Assembly: GCA_964489525.1 (NCBI GenBank)
Contig: CAZAYY010000018.1
Span: forward strand, 19,223-83,222
Source: CAZAYY01 sp964489525
GTDB taxonomy: Bacteria > Chloroflexota > Anaerolineae > Anaerolineales > JABWBV01
Reading direction: 5' to 3'
DNA: 64,000 nucleotides
The position numbers and the translations under genes were made by a program. Every line of letters begins with the position of its first letter. Position 1 is the stretch's first letter. Shown one piece after another: positions 16,827-25,713 of this stretch. A model generated the notes under the pieces. That model ran no database searches, was not told where the DNA came from, and was given only the letters and a program-made list of their open reading frames with translations.

Positions 16827-17327
16827 ATGCCCATCCTTGCAGGCGTTCTCACCCTCAGCCTCCTCCTGATTGTGCAATCGGCTGTCACCATGCACGCCCT
16901 ACTGCTTGAAGGCGCAGTGGACCTGGTTCTGGTGGCTGTCATCAGCTGGTCGCTGATTGAGCACGTCCGTTCCCCCTGGATTTGGGCCATCATCGCGGGC
17001 GGGCTGATGGCGCTCACCTCGGCAGTGCCGCCCTGGGCGCCGGTCAGCGGGTTTTTGCTTGTCACCGGCTGGGGCATGCTCCTGCGGCGGCGCACCTGGC
17101 AAATTCCTCTCATCGCGCTCCTGGTGGCCACCGTTACCGGCACACTGCTCTACCAGGGCATCACCTACCTGGCTTTGCGCATTTCCGGCTGGCCGCTGCC
17201 TCTGGGCGAAACCTTTGCCCTGGTCACCCTGCCTGCTGTGCTGCTCAACCTGCTGGCAGCCTTGCCCATTCGCGGCCTGGTCAACGAAATTGCCAATTGG
17301 GTTTACCCGGATTTGGAGGATATTTAA
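16827..17327 (+). CDS. mreD: Rod-shape-determining protein MreD
   Basis: The 166-residue membrane protein has about five hydrophobic segments. It is assigned as MreD from size, topology and its place 15 bases after mreC; MreD sequences diverge strongly. The C-terminus LLNLLAALPIRGLVNEIANW is amphipathic, as in MreD. It works with MreC in the elongation complex. Confidence 0.8.
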   Translation: MPILAGVLTLSLLLIVQSAVTMHALLLEGAVDLVLVAVISWSLIEHVRSPWIWAIIAGGLMALTSAVPPWAPVSGFLLVTGWGMLLRRRTWQIPLIALLVATVTGTLLYQGITYLALRISGWPLPLGETFALVTLPAVLLNLLAALPIRGLVNEIANWVYPDLEDI

Positions 17328-17343
17328 CCTGTAAGGAGGCGGC

Positions 17344-19869
17344 ATGAAGAAAAAACTGCGCGGCATCAAACGCAGCGACATCCAACTCGATTTTGACCTC
17401 TACCGGGTGAAAGTTCCCATCCGGGGTTTATCGGGCGCCTTCCTGAGCGTGCTGGATCTGCATCCCGAAGGGGCCGAGAAAACCATCCTCTTTATCCATG
17501 GCTACGCCGGAATCTTAGATTCCTGGGAACACCAGATTAACCACTTCGTCCGGCGTTTTCGGGTGGTGGCGCTCGACCTGCGCGGCCACGGCCAGAGCGA
17601 CGCCCCCTACACTCGCTATACCATGGACGAAATGGTCAGCGATTTACACGCCGTGGTCGAAACCCTGCACCTGCCCGAAAAATTTTCGCTGGTTGGACAT
17701 TCTTTCGGCGGCTCGATTGCGGTGGAATATGCCAACGCCCACCCGGAGCGGCTGGAAAACCTGGTGCTGCTCGCCACTGCCGGGGAATACCCCTTGCCCT
17801 GGTTTGCAAAAATCCTGATGCGCCTGCCGCTGGATCTCTTTCGTCCTTTCTGGCGTTTTCGCCGCCGCTGGGATGCCGAGCTGCACGTGCTCAAACAGAT
17901 GATGCTGAACAACATGAGCCGCTGGCAGGGCTGGCCATTGCTGCGCAGCCTGGCGCTGCCCACCCTCGTTCTGACCGGCGAGCGCGACAACTACTTTCCC
18001 CGCCGGGTTTTTACCGGGGTGGCCCAGGTCATTCCCAACGCCGAGGTGATTGATGTTGGCTCTGCCAGGCATAAAATCCAACTCGAACGCCACAAGGCGG
18101 TCAACCGGGCCATTGAACGGTTCATTGAAGGGGACGCCCAACGTTCCTGGCGGGGCGGCGCTGCCCAACCCGACCCACTGGCCGGGCGAATTTGGCTGAA
18201 GAATTACAGCAAAGAAACACCCCCCAGCATTCCCATCCCCAGGCGCCCGCTGCACACGCTGCTGGAAAGCGCCGCTGGCTGGCTTCCCAACCACACTGCC
18301 CTGGTTTTTTACAACCGCAAATATACCTACCGCCAGCTGATCCAATCGGTGAACCAGTTCGCCAACGTGCTGCACGGCATGGGCGTGCGGCCCGGCGACC
18401 GGGTCATTCTGGCCCTGCCCAACATGCCCCAAATGGTCATCGCCTACTATGCCACCCTTCGCATCGGGGCGGTGGTGGTTTTGCCCAACCCGGACGCCAA
18501 CGCCCGCCAGATTGTCCGGCAGGCCCAACACACCCAGGCCAAAGTCATGATCACCCTGAACAGCTTCAGCGAACTGGCCGGGCTGATTAAAAAGCACACG
18601 GCGGTTGAACACCTGATTTTTGCCGATATTCGCTCAGAAATTTCGGCACGCCTGTACAAAAAACTGATCTATCGCTGGGAGTCACCTGAATATGACCCTG
18701 GCGATGATGAACGCGCCGAACTGTTGGGCCAATCCATGGCGGATCTGATGGCAGATGCCCCCGTGACTCCGCCCGAAGTGGGCAGCATTTTGCCCAATCA
18801 GTTGGCGGCCATCATCTTCACCAGCGGCACTACCGAAAGCCCCAAAGGGGTCTGCCTGACTCATACCAACCTGGTCGCGAATGCCCTGCAAACTCGCCAC
18901 TGGGTTCCCGAAATGCGCTATGGCCAGGAAACCTTCCTGGCCTGCATCCCCCTGCTGCACAGCTACGGCATGACCAACGCCATGAACATTCCCATCGCCC
19001 TCGGGGCCACCATTGTGCTGCTGCCCGTTTTCGATGTGGAAGATGTGCTGGCACACATCAAACGCCACAAACCTACCCTCTTTCCCGGCGTGCCAGCCAT
19101 GTACACCGCCTTAAACCTGGCACCCAACGTGCGCGATTTTGGCCTGGATTCGATTAAAGCCTGCATCAGCGGTGCCGCCCCCCTGCCGATTGAAGTTCAG
19201 GAAGCCTTCGAAAAACTGAGCCGCGGCCGGCTTGTGGAAGGCTATGGACTCACCGAGGCATCTCCGGTCACGCACGCTAACCCGGTTTTTGGGCTGCGGA
19301 AAACCGGCTCGATTGGTGTTCCCATTCCCAATACCGAAGCCAAAATTGTGGACCTGGTTTCTCGCCAGGACCTGCCCCCAGGGAAAATTGGCGAGCTTCT
19401 GGTGCGCGGTCCGCAGGTGATGGCAGGGTATTGGCAGCCAGGGGGTGAACTAGACCGCTCAGCCATGGATGCCGAGGGCTGGCTGAACACAGGCGATGTG
19501 GCCGTGATGGACACCGACGGCTATTTTCAAATTATCAGCCGCAAACAGGATACGATTATCTTCGGCGAATATAACGTCTACCCGCGCGATGTGGAAGAAG
19601 TTCTTTACGAAAACCCCAAGGTGATGGAAGTGGCTGTGGTGGGGGTTGGCGTCAGCAGCGCCCCGGGGCAGCCCGGCGAGAAACGGATTAAGGCCTTTGT
19701 GGTGCCTCGCCCTGGGGTGAATTTAACCAAGGAAGAGTTATTGGACCTGTGCCGCAAACGATTGCAGCCCTACGCCATGCCCTGGGAAATTGAATTTCGG
19801 GACGAACTGCCGAAATCATTTGTGGGCAAGGTGCTGCGCCGGCTGCTGGTGCAGCCCGAATCCACCTAG
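17344..19869 (+). CDS. Alpha/beta hydrolase fused to AMP-dependent acyl-CoA ligase
   Basis: The protein has 841 residues in two enzymes. Residues 1-270: an alpha/beta hydrolase with oxyanion region FIHGYAGILDSW, nucleophile elbow GHSFGG (Ser near 120), Asp in LTGERDNYF and a His near 240 (ARHKIQLERH). Residues 290-841: an ANL ligase with FTSGTTESPKGV (P-loop), VEGYGLTEAS, LNTGDVAVMDTDGY, and the C-terminal Lys in FVGKVLRR. TAAGGAGG precedes the ATG closely. The nucleophile is Ser, so this is not an OleBC-type fusion, whose OleB half uses Asp. It may activate an acid and act on, or hydrolyse, a related ester or thioester. Confidence 0.85.
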   Translation: MKKKLRGIKRSDIQLDFDLYRVKVPIRGLSGAFLSVLDLHPEGAEKTILFIHGYAGILDSWEHQINHFVRRFRVVALDLRGHGQSDAPYTRYTMDEMVSDLHAVVETLHLPEKFSLVGHSFGGSIAVEYANAHPERLENLVLLATAGEYPLPWFAKILMRLPLDLFRPFWRFRRRWDAELHVLKQMMLNNMSRWQGWPLLRSLALPTLVLTGERDNYFPRRVFTGVAQVIPNAEVIDVGSARHKIQLERHKAVNRAIERFIEGDAQRSWRGGAAQPDPLAGRIWLKNYSKETPPSIPIPRRPLHTLLESAAGWLPNHTALVFYNRKYTYRQLIQSVNQFANVLHGMGVRPGDRVILALPNMPQMVIAYYATLRIGAVVVLPNPDANARQIVRQAQHTQAKVMITLNSFSELAGLIKKHTAVEHLIFADIRSEISARLYKKLIYRWESPEYDPGDDERAELLGQSMADLMADAPVTPPEVGSILPNQLAAIIFTSGTTESPKGVCLTHTNLVANALQTRHWVPEMRYGQETFLACIPLLHSYGMTNAMNIPIALGATIVLLPVFDVEDVLAHIKRHKPTLFPGVPAMYTALNLAPNVRDFGLDSIKACISGAAPLPIEVQEAFEKLSRGRLVEGYGLTEASPVTHANPVFGLRKTGSIGVPIPNTEAKIVDLVSRQDLPPGKIGELLVRGPQVMAGYWQPGGELDRSAMDAEGWLNTGDVAVMDTDGYFQIISRKQDTIIFGEYNVYPRDVEEVLYENPKVMEVAVVGVGVSSAPGQPGEKRIKAFVVPRPGVNLTKEELLDLCRKRLQPYAMPWEIEFRDELPKSFVGKVLRRLLVQPEST

Positions 19870-20603
19870 CGCCTGCCGCCCCGCACCGGGGCAGCAATTT
19901 CCACCTGCACTTCGAGTTGGGAAAGGGTATAAAACTGGTAACCCTGTGCGCGCAAGGTTGGCAAAACGCGCGATAACACATCCAGGGTGTGCCAGCGGTC
20001 GTCGGTACCATCGTGGAGCAGGATAATGGAACCCGGAAAGGTGTTGCCAAGCACATAGTTGACAATAAATGGCACATTTGACACCTGAGCATCGTACGGG
20101 TAAACCGACCCAATCACACAGCGGTAGGCATGTTTACGGGCTGCTGCCAACATTCGGCGGTTATACCAACCGGAACCCGGGCGCACCCAACGCACCGGGG
20201 CATATGTCTCTAAAACTGCGTGCGTTTCCAATAATTGGCGTTCGAACTCGGCAGGGGTAAGTTGGATGCTGGGCTGGTCAAACATCAGGTGATTGCCAAT
20301 CTCATGTCCCTCGGCCACAATCCGCTCCACCAGTTCAGGATATCGCAAAGCCCGTTCCCCAATCAAGAAAAAAGTCGCTTTAACATTTGACCAGGCTAAC
20401 AAATCCAAAATTTGGGGGGTAATTTCTGGGTGAGGTCCATCGTCAATCGTCAGCCCAATTTTTCTCTCTTCGGTCTCAAAGGCGAATAATGCATCGCTGT
20501 GGGTATTGCGCTCCACCCAGCGCATCCAAAAGCGCGGCCTAAAAAACAAAACAGCAGCCACCAGGCTGCTCAACCCCAAAAAATATGGCACAAGTTTCCG
20601 CAT
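19866..20603 (-). CDS. Polysaccharide deacetylase (carbohydrate esterase 4)
   Basis: The 245-residue protein has an N-terminal membrane anchor (about 4-20), then the NodB domain: GLTIDDGPHPE (catalytic and metal Asp), HEIGNHLMFD (metal His pair in H-x4-H form), RWVRPGSGWYN and LHDGTDD near the end. It should remove N-acetyl groups from a cell-surface polysaccharide outside the cell. The start at 20603 is chosen for the MRKLVPYF anchor; a TTG at 20621 is possible, and neither has a clear ribosome site. It is the last gene of the minus-strand run and its end overlaps the convergent fusion gene by four bases. Confidence 0.88.
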   Translation of the reverse strand: MRKLVPYFLGLSSLVAAVLFFRPRFWMRWVERNTHSDALFAFETEERKIGLTIDDGPHPEITPQILDLLAWSNVKATFFLIGERALRYPELVERIVAEGHEIGNHLMFDQPSIQLTPAEFERQLLETHAVLETYAPVRWVRPGSGWYNRRMLAAARKHAYRCVIGSVYPYDAQVSNVPFIVNYVLGNTFPGSIILLHDGTDDRWHTLDVLSRVLPTLRAQGYQFYTLSQLEVQVEIAAPVRGGRR

Positions 20604-20665
20604 GGGGAAATCGTACCACAATCCGACAGGGCGGGTAAAGTGGGTGTTCAGGGGAGATATGTCGG

Positions 20666-21544
20666 TTATGCGTCAGAATCTTCCAGGTCTTTCACCAACA
20701 CCAGGGCTTCCCCCACGCCAACTTCTTCTCCATTCTCAAAGCAAAGCCGGAGCGCCAGGTTAACAAGCTGTTTATCCGGGCGCAGCCGCACCACTTCCAC
20801 CTGGGCTATGTAATCCAGGTTGTATTCAATTATCCAAACCCTGGCAAATTTATATTTGAGCCAATTGGTGCCGCGCCCGGGAAGTTTTGTGCCCAGTAAA
20901 TTGGAAAACACACTGCCAATGAGCGGGTATGGAACCACTGGAAAAACGGGCGTGTGGTGTTCGGGGTGCCTGTCTCCGGTTAAGGCTTCGTATCGGTCCA
21001 GGTTGGCATGCGAAAATCGCACGGCCATGGCAGCTGTTTGCCCCAATGCCAGGCGCCCCATTTGGGCCGGGCCGGAAAAGATGGGGGGTGCAATTGGGTC
21101 CGGGCGCGGCTTGCCTTCCACTTCACCTGCGTATTCTACCGACTGCAGGCCGCAGCGCCCTTCCATCACCACCTCGCCTGCGGGGTTGACCACGGTGCTG
21201 TCCACATAGGCAATCGTTGCTGAGGGATGGTCGGGGTTTTGGTAGCCCACCACTTCCAGGTGAAACGTCATCAATTCGTGGGTGTATGTGGGTTGCAAAA
21301 AGGTAAGCTGGCAGCTGTTCAGGAAGTAGTAGGGAGAAAAACTGGTCAGGCCCTTGGATAAAACGCCAAACAACAGCATGCCATGCGCCACCGTTCTACC
21401 AAAGCGGGTGCGGGCGGCGAAAAGCGGGTCTACATGAATCGGGTTGTCATCGCCCGAAAAACGAGCGAAATCATCAAAATCTTGCTGGGTGAAAACCCGT
21501 TCAACCGTGCGTTTTTCGCCCAGGTGGAGTGGGGTGGGTTTCAT
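20666..21544 (-). CDS. MaoC-like double-hotdog dehydratase
   Basis: The protein has 292 residues with two hotdog halves. The N-terminal half has the hydratase-2 motif FSGDDNPIHVD (catalytic Asp32/33 and His37) and GRTVAHGML. The C-terminal half repeats the fold but its motif is degenerate (LTGDRHPEHH). Such enzymes hydrate enoyl-CoA or enoyl thioesters, or dehydrate the 3-hydroxy forms. It follows an acyl-CoA ligase by 15 bases in the acyl-CoA cluster, where it may supply the hydration/dehydration step. Confidence 0.82.
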   Translation of the reverse strand: MKPTPLHLGEKRTVERVFTQQDFDDFARFSGDDNPIHVDPLFAARTRFGRTVAHGMLLFGVLSKGLTSFSPYYFLNSCQLTFLQPTYTHELMTFHLEVVGYQNPDHPSATIAYVDSTVVNPAGEVVMEGRCGLQSVEYAGEVEGKPRPDPIAPPIFSGPAQMGRLALGQTAAMAVRFSHANLDRYEALTGDRHPEHHTPVFPVVPYPLIGSVFSNLLGTKLPGRGTNWLKYKFARVWIIEYNLDYIAQVEVVRLRPDKQLVNLALRLCFENGEEVGVGEALVLVKDLEDSDA

Positions 21545-21559
21545 GGCTGTTCAGAAATC

Positions 21560-23083
21560 TCAGCGTCCAAACTGTTCGCGCAGTTCGCGCTTGAGCACTT
21601 TCCCGGCAGCTGTGCGCGGCAGGGCGTCCACAAACACCACTGACTTAGGGATTTTATAACGAGCCAACTTGCCCTCACAAAATGCCAGCAGGTCCGCTTC
21701 TGCCAGGCTGTGACCGGGTTTCACCACCACAACAGCCCGGCCTACTTCCTGCCATTTGGGGTGGGGAACGCCAATTACGGCTGCCTCAGCCACGGCGGGG
21801 TGGTGGTAGAGTACATTTTCCACCTCTGCCGGGTAGACATTTTCGCCGCCAGAGATAAACATATCCTTCCATCGGTCTACAATGTAGTAAAAACCATCTT
21901 CATCATAACGGGCCGCGTCACCCGAGTGCAGCCAGCCGCCCCGCAGGGCTTCGGCCGTGGCTTCCGGGCGGTTCCAATAGCCCGTGGTGACATTGCCGCC
22001 GCGGATGCACAGCTCGCCCACTTCGCCGGGACCCATGCGCTGGCCGTGCTGGTCCATAATACAGACATCGGTATGCAGCACGGGTTTGCCCACCGAACCG
22101 GCTTTGGCCAGGGCGTGGGGTTGATCGATCAGAAAAACGGTCGGGCCGGTTTCGGTCATGCCAAATCCCTGCTGGATGAGGATGCCTTTTTGGGCGAACT
22201 GCTGAACCAGGGAAGGCGGCAGCGCAGAACCGCCGCTGGCCCAACTGCGTACGCTCGAAAGATCGTAGCGATCAAAGTCTGGATATTGGGCGAGCGCCAG
22301 GTAAATTGAGGGCACCAGCAGCAGCACGGTCACCTTCCACTCGGCAATCAGGCGCAGCAGGACCGCAGGATCGAAAGCCCGCATCACCACCAGGGTGCCG
22401 CCAGTGTGAAACACCGGGCCGGCATACAGACCAAGCCCACCCGCATGGAAGGCGGGCAGCACATTGATATTCACATCCTGGGACGACAGGTCAATTGCCT
22501 GGCCCATGCCCACCGCATTGTAAAAGAAATTACCATAAGTTACCTGGGCGCCTTTGGGTTTTCCGGTGGTGCCGGAAGTGTACAAAATTGCCCAGGTATC
22601 TTCATAGCGCAGGAGGGGTGCAGTCACACCAGCGGGGTCTCCGGCGGCGATGGCGTTCTCATAAGAAGTTTCGCCTGCCAGGGCAGAAGGCCCCATGACG
22701 ATAAAATGCTCACAGTTAATGACAGGCTGGAGGGTTTGCACCGCACCCGCAAATTCCGGCTCATAGAGCAGCAGGCGCGGGCTGCAGTCGTTGAGGATAT
22801 ATTCCAGTTCAGGAGGAGCCAGCCGCCAATTTAAGGTATTCAAGATGGCACCCATCTTGCTGCAGGCAAAAAGCACTTCGTAATAATCTGAGCTGTTTTG
22901 TGCCAGGATGGAAACCCGCTCGCCAGGTTGAATGCCCAATTGATGAACAAAAAAGTGGGCAAGCCGGTTGGCGCGTTCGTTAAACTCAAAGTAAGTGAGC
23001 TGCCGCCCACTGAACGCGTCTACCACCGCCATTTTTTGCGGGGTGCGTTCGGCGTGGCGCTGGATCCAATCAAAATGGTACAT
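21560..23083 (-). CDS. AMP-dependent acyl-CoA ligase (cluster copy A)
   Basis: The 507-residue ANL enzyme shows the P-loop ILYTSGTTGKPKGAQ, the QGFGMTETGP motif, LHSGDAARYDEDGFYYIVDR and the terminal catalytic Lys in AAGKVLKREL. It makes an acyl-CoA from a carboxylic acid, ATP and CoA. The start MYHFDW at 23083 has AGAGGAAAG just upstream; the longer open frame overlaps the crotonase gene and is rejected. It lies 13 bases downstream of that gene. Acid specificity cannot be read. Confidence 0.9.
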   Translation of the reverse strand: MYHFDWIQRHAERTPQKMAVVDAFSGRQLTYFEFNERANRLAHFFVHQLGIQPGERVSILAQNSSDYYEVLFACSKMGAILNTLNWRLAPPELEYILNDCSPRLLLYEPEFAGAVQTLQPVINCEHFIVMGPSALAGETSYENAIAAGDPAGVTAPLLRYEDTWAILYTSGTTGKPKGAQVTYGNFFYNAVGMGQAIDLSSQDVNINVLPAFHAGGLGLYAGPVFHTGGTLVVMRAFDPAVLLRLIAEWKVTVLLLVPSIYLALAQYPDFDRYDLSSVRSWASGGSALPPSLVQQFAQKGILIQQGFGMTETGPTVFLIDQPHALAKAGSVGKPVLHTDVCIMDQHGQRMGPGEVGELCIRGGNVTTGYWNRPEATAEALRGGWLHSGDAARYDEDGFYYIVDRWKDMFISGGENVYPAEVENVLYHHPAVAEAAVIGVPHPKWQEVGRAVVVVKPGHSLAEADLLAFCEGKLARYKIPKSVVFVDALPRTAAGKVLKRELREQFGR

Positions 23084-23096
23084 ATCTTTCCTCTTG

Positions 23097-23852
23097 CTAC
23101 ATGGTTTTGTAAAACTCCACCATACTTTTCTGCGTGTCGGGATGCAAAATTTGGGCAACAAATCGCCGCCGTTCTTCTTCCAGGTGTTGGATGGCTTCTT
23201 CGTAAGCCAGCAAGCGTTTGATGTGGCGCACCGAACCGGGGTGCATCCTGGCAATGCTGCGAGCCGTGTCCATGGCCTGGCTTTCCAGTTCTTCCGCCGG
23301 AACGAGGTGCTGTGCCAGGCCCCAATCTACGGCCTGCCGGGCTGTAATGGTCAGGTTTTCCATCAGCACAGCCCGCGCCCGGGATGCGCCAATGATGCGG
23401 GGCAGCAGGCTGGTCCAACCACCATCGGGACTAAAACCGACCACACTGTAATACGGGGTGAAACTGGCATCCGGGCTGACCAGCACCACATCCGAGGACA
23501 ACACCAGGCCCATCGAACCACCGGTCACAATGCCGTGTACAGCCGTCACAACCGGGATGGGCAGCAGCTGCAGCGCCAGGATCGAACGGTTGAGCAGCCC
23601 CAACAGGGCGCGCGAGTAATTTTCAATATCCGCCAGGTGGTCCACAAAGCCTTTCATGTCGCCGCCGGTAGAAAAATTTTTGCCATTGGCGCGCACAACC
23701 ACAGCAGAGGCCTGTTGAGAGGTTTCAATCTTCTCTAATACCGCCAGAAATTCTTCGAGGATTTCAGGCACCAGGCTGTTGTGACGCTCAGGCCGGTTGA
23801 GGGTTACTGTCGCAATCTGGTCTTGCCAGGTTAAAAGCACAAGAGGTTCCAT
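23097..23852 (-). CDS. Crotonase-fold enzyme lacking both usual hydratase glutamates
   Basis: The 251-residue protein has the crotonase oxyanion-hole segments GKNFSTGGDMK and IVTGGSMGLVL. Where enoyl-CoA hydratases have two catalytic Glu, this protein has Gly (in GGSMGL) and Tyr (in FTPYYSVVG). It keeps Asp in GFSPDGGWT, as found in some isomerases. I therefore read it as an enoyl-CoA isomerase-like or other crotonase rather than a classical hydratase. The start at 23852 has AAAGGAAAG five bases away; an ATG at 23882 overlapping the previous stop is the alternative. Confidence 0.82.
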   Translation of the reverse strand: MEPLVLLTWQDQIATVTLNRPERHNSLVPEILEEFLAVLEKIETSQQASAVVVRANGKNFSTGGDMKGFVDHLADIENYSRALLGLLNRSILALQLLPIPVVTAVHGIVTGGSMGLVLSSDVVLVSPDASFTPYYSVVGFSPDGGWTSLLPRIIGASRARAVLMENLTITARQAVDWGLAQHLVPAEELESQAMDTARSIARMHPGSVRHIKRLLAYEEAIQHLEEERRRFVAQILHPDTQKSMVEFYKTM

Positions 23853-23878
23853 ATTCTTTCCTTTGCCAGTTGAATGGC

Positions 23879-24310
23879 TCATGCAGGTTCAAACGCCAGG
23901 ACGGTTTTTGCCTGTGGTTCTCCACCTGGGGCTGCACCATTTCGCTCGATAAATGCTACTTTAAGCGGTGCACCCACGGTAATCGATGTGGGTTTTTTGG
24001 GATCCACGCCCACAATTTGGGCGCTGACCATGGGGCCTTCTGCCAGGCGGACGATTCCCGAGCAGTAGGGGTTTTCCCGGTTGTAGCCTGCTGCAATCAT
24101 CGCCTTGGGGCCAATGGTGATGATGGTGTAAGCAACCAGGCTGCCTTCGCCACTCAGGGGAATCCATTCCATTTTTTCAGAACCACAGGCTGTGCAAATC
24201 GGGCGAGGAGGGGCAAACAGTTCACCGCAGGCTTCGCAGCGGCTGCCCATCAGGCGGTGTTCTGCCAGGTGTTTTTCAAATGCGCTGTTGGTAAATGGGT
24301 TTTCGTACAT
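23879..24310 (-). CDS. DUF35 (zinc ribbon plus OB-fold) acyl-CoA-binding partner protein
   Basis: The protein has 143 residues: an N-terminal helix, a rubredoxin-like zinc ribbon with C-x2-C...C-x2-C (CEACGELFAPPRPICTACG, about 25-43), then an OB-fold (GSLVAYTIITIGPKA to the end). DUF35 proteins sit next to thiolases and join thiolase-type enzymes into complexes that pass acyl-CoA intermediates. It lies four bases after the thiolase gene. GGAGATAAAACC precedes the ATG at 24310. Confidence 0.9.
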   Translation of the reverse strand: MYENPFTNSAFEKHLAEHRLMGSRCEACGELFAPPRPICTACGSEKMEWIPLSGEGSLVAYTIITIGPKAMIAAGYNRENPYCSGIVRLAEGPMVSAQIVGVDPKKPTSITVGAPLKVAFIERNGAAPGGEPQAKTVLAFEPA

Positions 24311-24314
24311 GGTT

Positions 24315-25592
24315 TTATCTCCGCTCAAAAATGTGAACCACACAGGTCTGGCCGGTGCCGCCCACGTTGTGGGTCAGGGCCAGGGAGGGTTGGCCCTGCA
24401 CCTGGCGCTCGCCGGCAGTGCCGCGCAGCTGCTTCCACACCTCAATCACCTGCCCGGTGCCCGAAGCCCCCACCGGGTGACCTTTGGATTTTAAGCCGCC
24501 CGAAGTGTTCACCGGGTGAGGCCCATTGCGGCTGGTCAGGCCTTCTTCGGCGGCAATGTGTCCCTGGCCAGGGGCAAAGAAACCCAAATCTTCGGTAGCA
24601 ATAATTTCGGCCACGGTGAAACAGTCGTGAACTTCGGCAAGTTTTACATCCCCAGGCTGCACGCCGGCCATTTCATAGGCCTGGCGGGCGGCTTCGCGAG
24701 CCGAGCGCAAAACCGTCAGGTCGGCGCGGTCGTGCAGGGCCACGTCGCTGGCCTGACCGCTGCCAATGATGTACAACGGGTCATCGGTAAAGCGGCGGGC
24801 AATCTCTTCACTCACCAGTAAAACCGCCGCCGCCCCATCGGATATGGGCGAGCAGTCGAACAACCGCAGCGGCCAGGCGATGGTCGGGTTGGCCCGGTCG
24901 TCGTGCATAAAGGCCATTTCATCTTCCCAGGTGGGCAGGGGCTGGCCCTTGGCTTTGGCCTTGGCAATCCGCTGGTCCATTACCTGGCGAATGGTCTGGC
25001 CAAACTGGGCTTTGTCGTTCAGGGCGCCGTTATCGTGGTTTTTGATCCCCACCTTTAGAAAGGCTTCGGGGCTGGCGCCATAGCGGGCCATGTAGGCGGT
25101 GGCGATGGCCGCATAAAACCCTGGGAAGGTGAAGCCCGCCGGGATTTCATAAAGCACATCGCCAGCTGTGGCCAGGGTGTCGGTGACATCTGCGGTGGGC
25201 AGGTCGGTCATTTTTTCAATGCCGCCCACCAGAACCATATCATACGCTCCGGAAGCCACGGCCAGCAGCCCCTGGCGCAGCGCCACGCCGCCGCTGGCGC
25301 AGGCATCTTCCACCCGCGTGGCAGCCCGCGGCGAAAGGCCGGTCCAGTCGGCCATGATGGGGGCAACATGCGCCTGGCCTTCAAACAGGTCACTGCTGAA
25401 ATTGCCAATGTACAGGGCTTCGATATCCTTGGGGTCGAGGCCCTTATCTACAGAAGCCCGCATTTCGTGAAATGCTTCGACAAACAAGTCGCGGCTCGAT
25501 TTTCCAGGGAAAGCACCAAAACGGCTCATCCCCGCGCCTACCACCGCCACGCCGCGCGCCAGGCGGTTTTTTCCATTCTTTTGATTGAGCAT
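24315..25592 (-). CDS. Archaeal-type thiolase (acetyl-CoA acetyltransferase-like)
   Basis: The 425-residue thiolase has nucleophile Cys98 in VEDACASGG, the H-D-C-F motif in EVHDCFTVAE, and GGLKSKGHPVGASGTGQ near the C-terminus. The HDCF form is that of archaeal ACAT and SCP2-type thiolases, which work with DUF35 proteins. It may cleave or form 3-ketoacyl-CoA, or act as a thiolase-type aldolase. The start MLNQKN has GGAGG seven bases upstream. Confidence 0.9.
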   Translation of the reverse strand: MLNQKNGKNRLARGVAVVGAGMSRFGAFPGKSSRDLFVEAFHEMRASVDKGLDPKDIEALYIGNFSSDLFEGQAHVAPIMADWTGLSPRAATRVEDACASGGVALRQGLLAVASGAYDMVLVGGIEKMTDLPTADVTDTLATAGDVLYEIPAGFTFPGFYAAIATAYMARYGASPEAFLKVGIKNHDNGALNDKAQFGQTIRQVMDQRIAKAKAKGQPLPTWEDEMAFMHDDRANPTIAWPLRLFDCSPISDGAAAVLLVSEEIARRFTDDPLYIIGSGQASDVALHDRADLTVLRSAREAARQAYEMAGVQPGDVKLAEVHDCFTVAEIIATEDLGFFAPGQGHIAAEEGLTSRNGPHPVNTSGGLKSKGHPVGASGTGQVIEVWKQLRGTAGERQVQGQPSLALTHNVGGTGQTCVVHIFERR

Positions 25593-25713
25593 ACAACAAC
25601 CTCCAAAAAACGCTACTACACTCAGGCGGCAGCACCCGGCCGCTCTCGGGTTTTGCACCCTGCTTCAGAAATCCAAAGAGGGCTTAATGGCTTCGCCGGG
25701 CTGGCTCGCCTGT

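Noticed and set aside
17344..19869. OleBC-type fusion of olefin biosynthesis
   Set aside because: The domain order fits, but the hydrolase has a Ser nucleophile (GHSFGG), whereas OleB uses Asp; nearby KAS III-like enzymes lack the OleA His/Asn.
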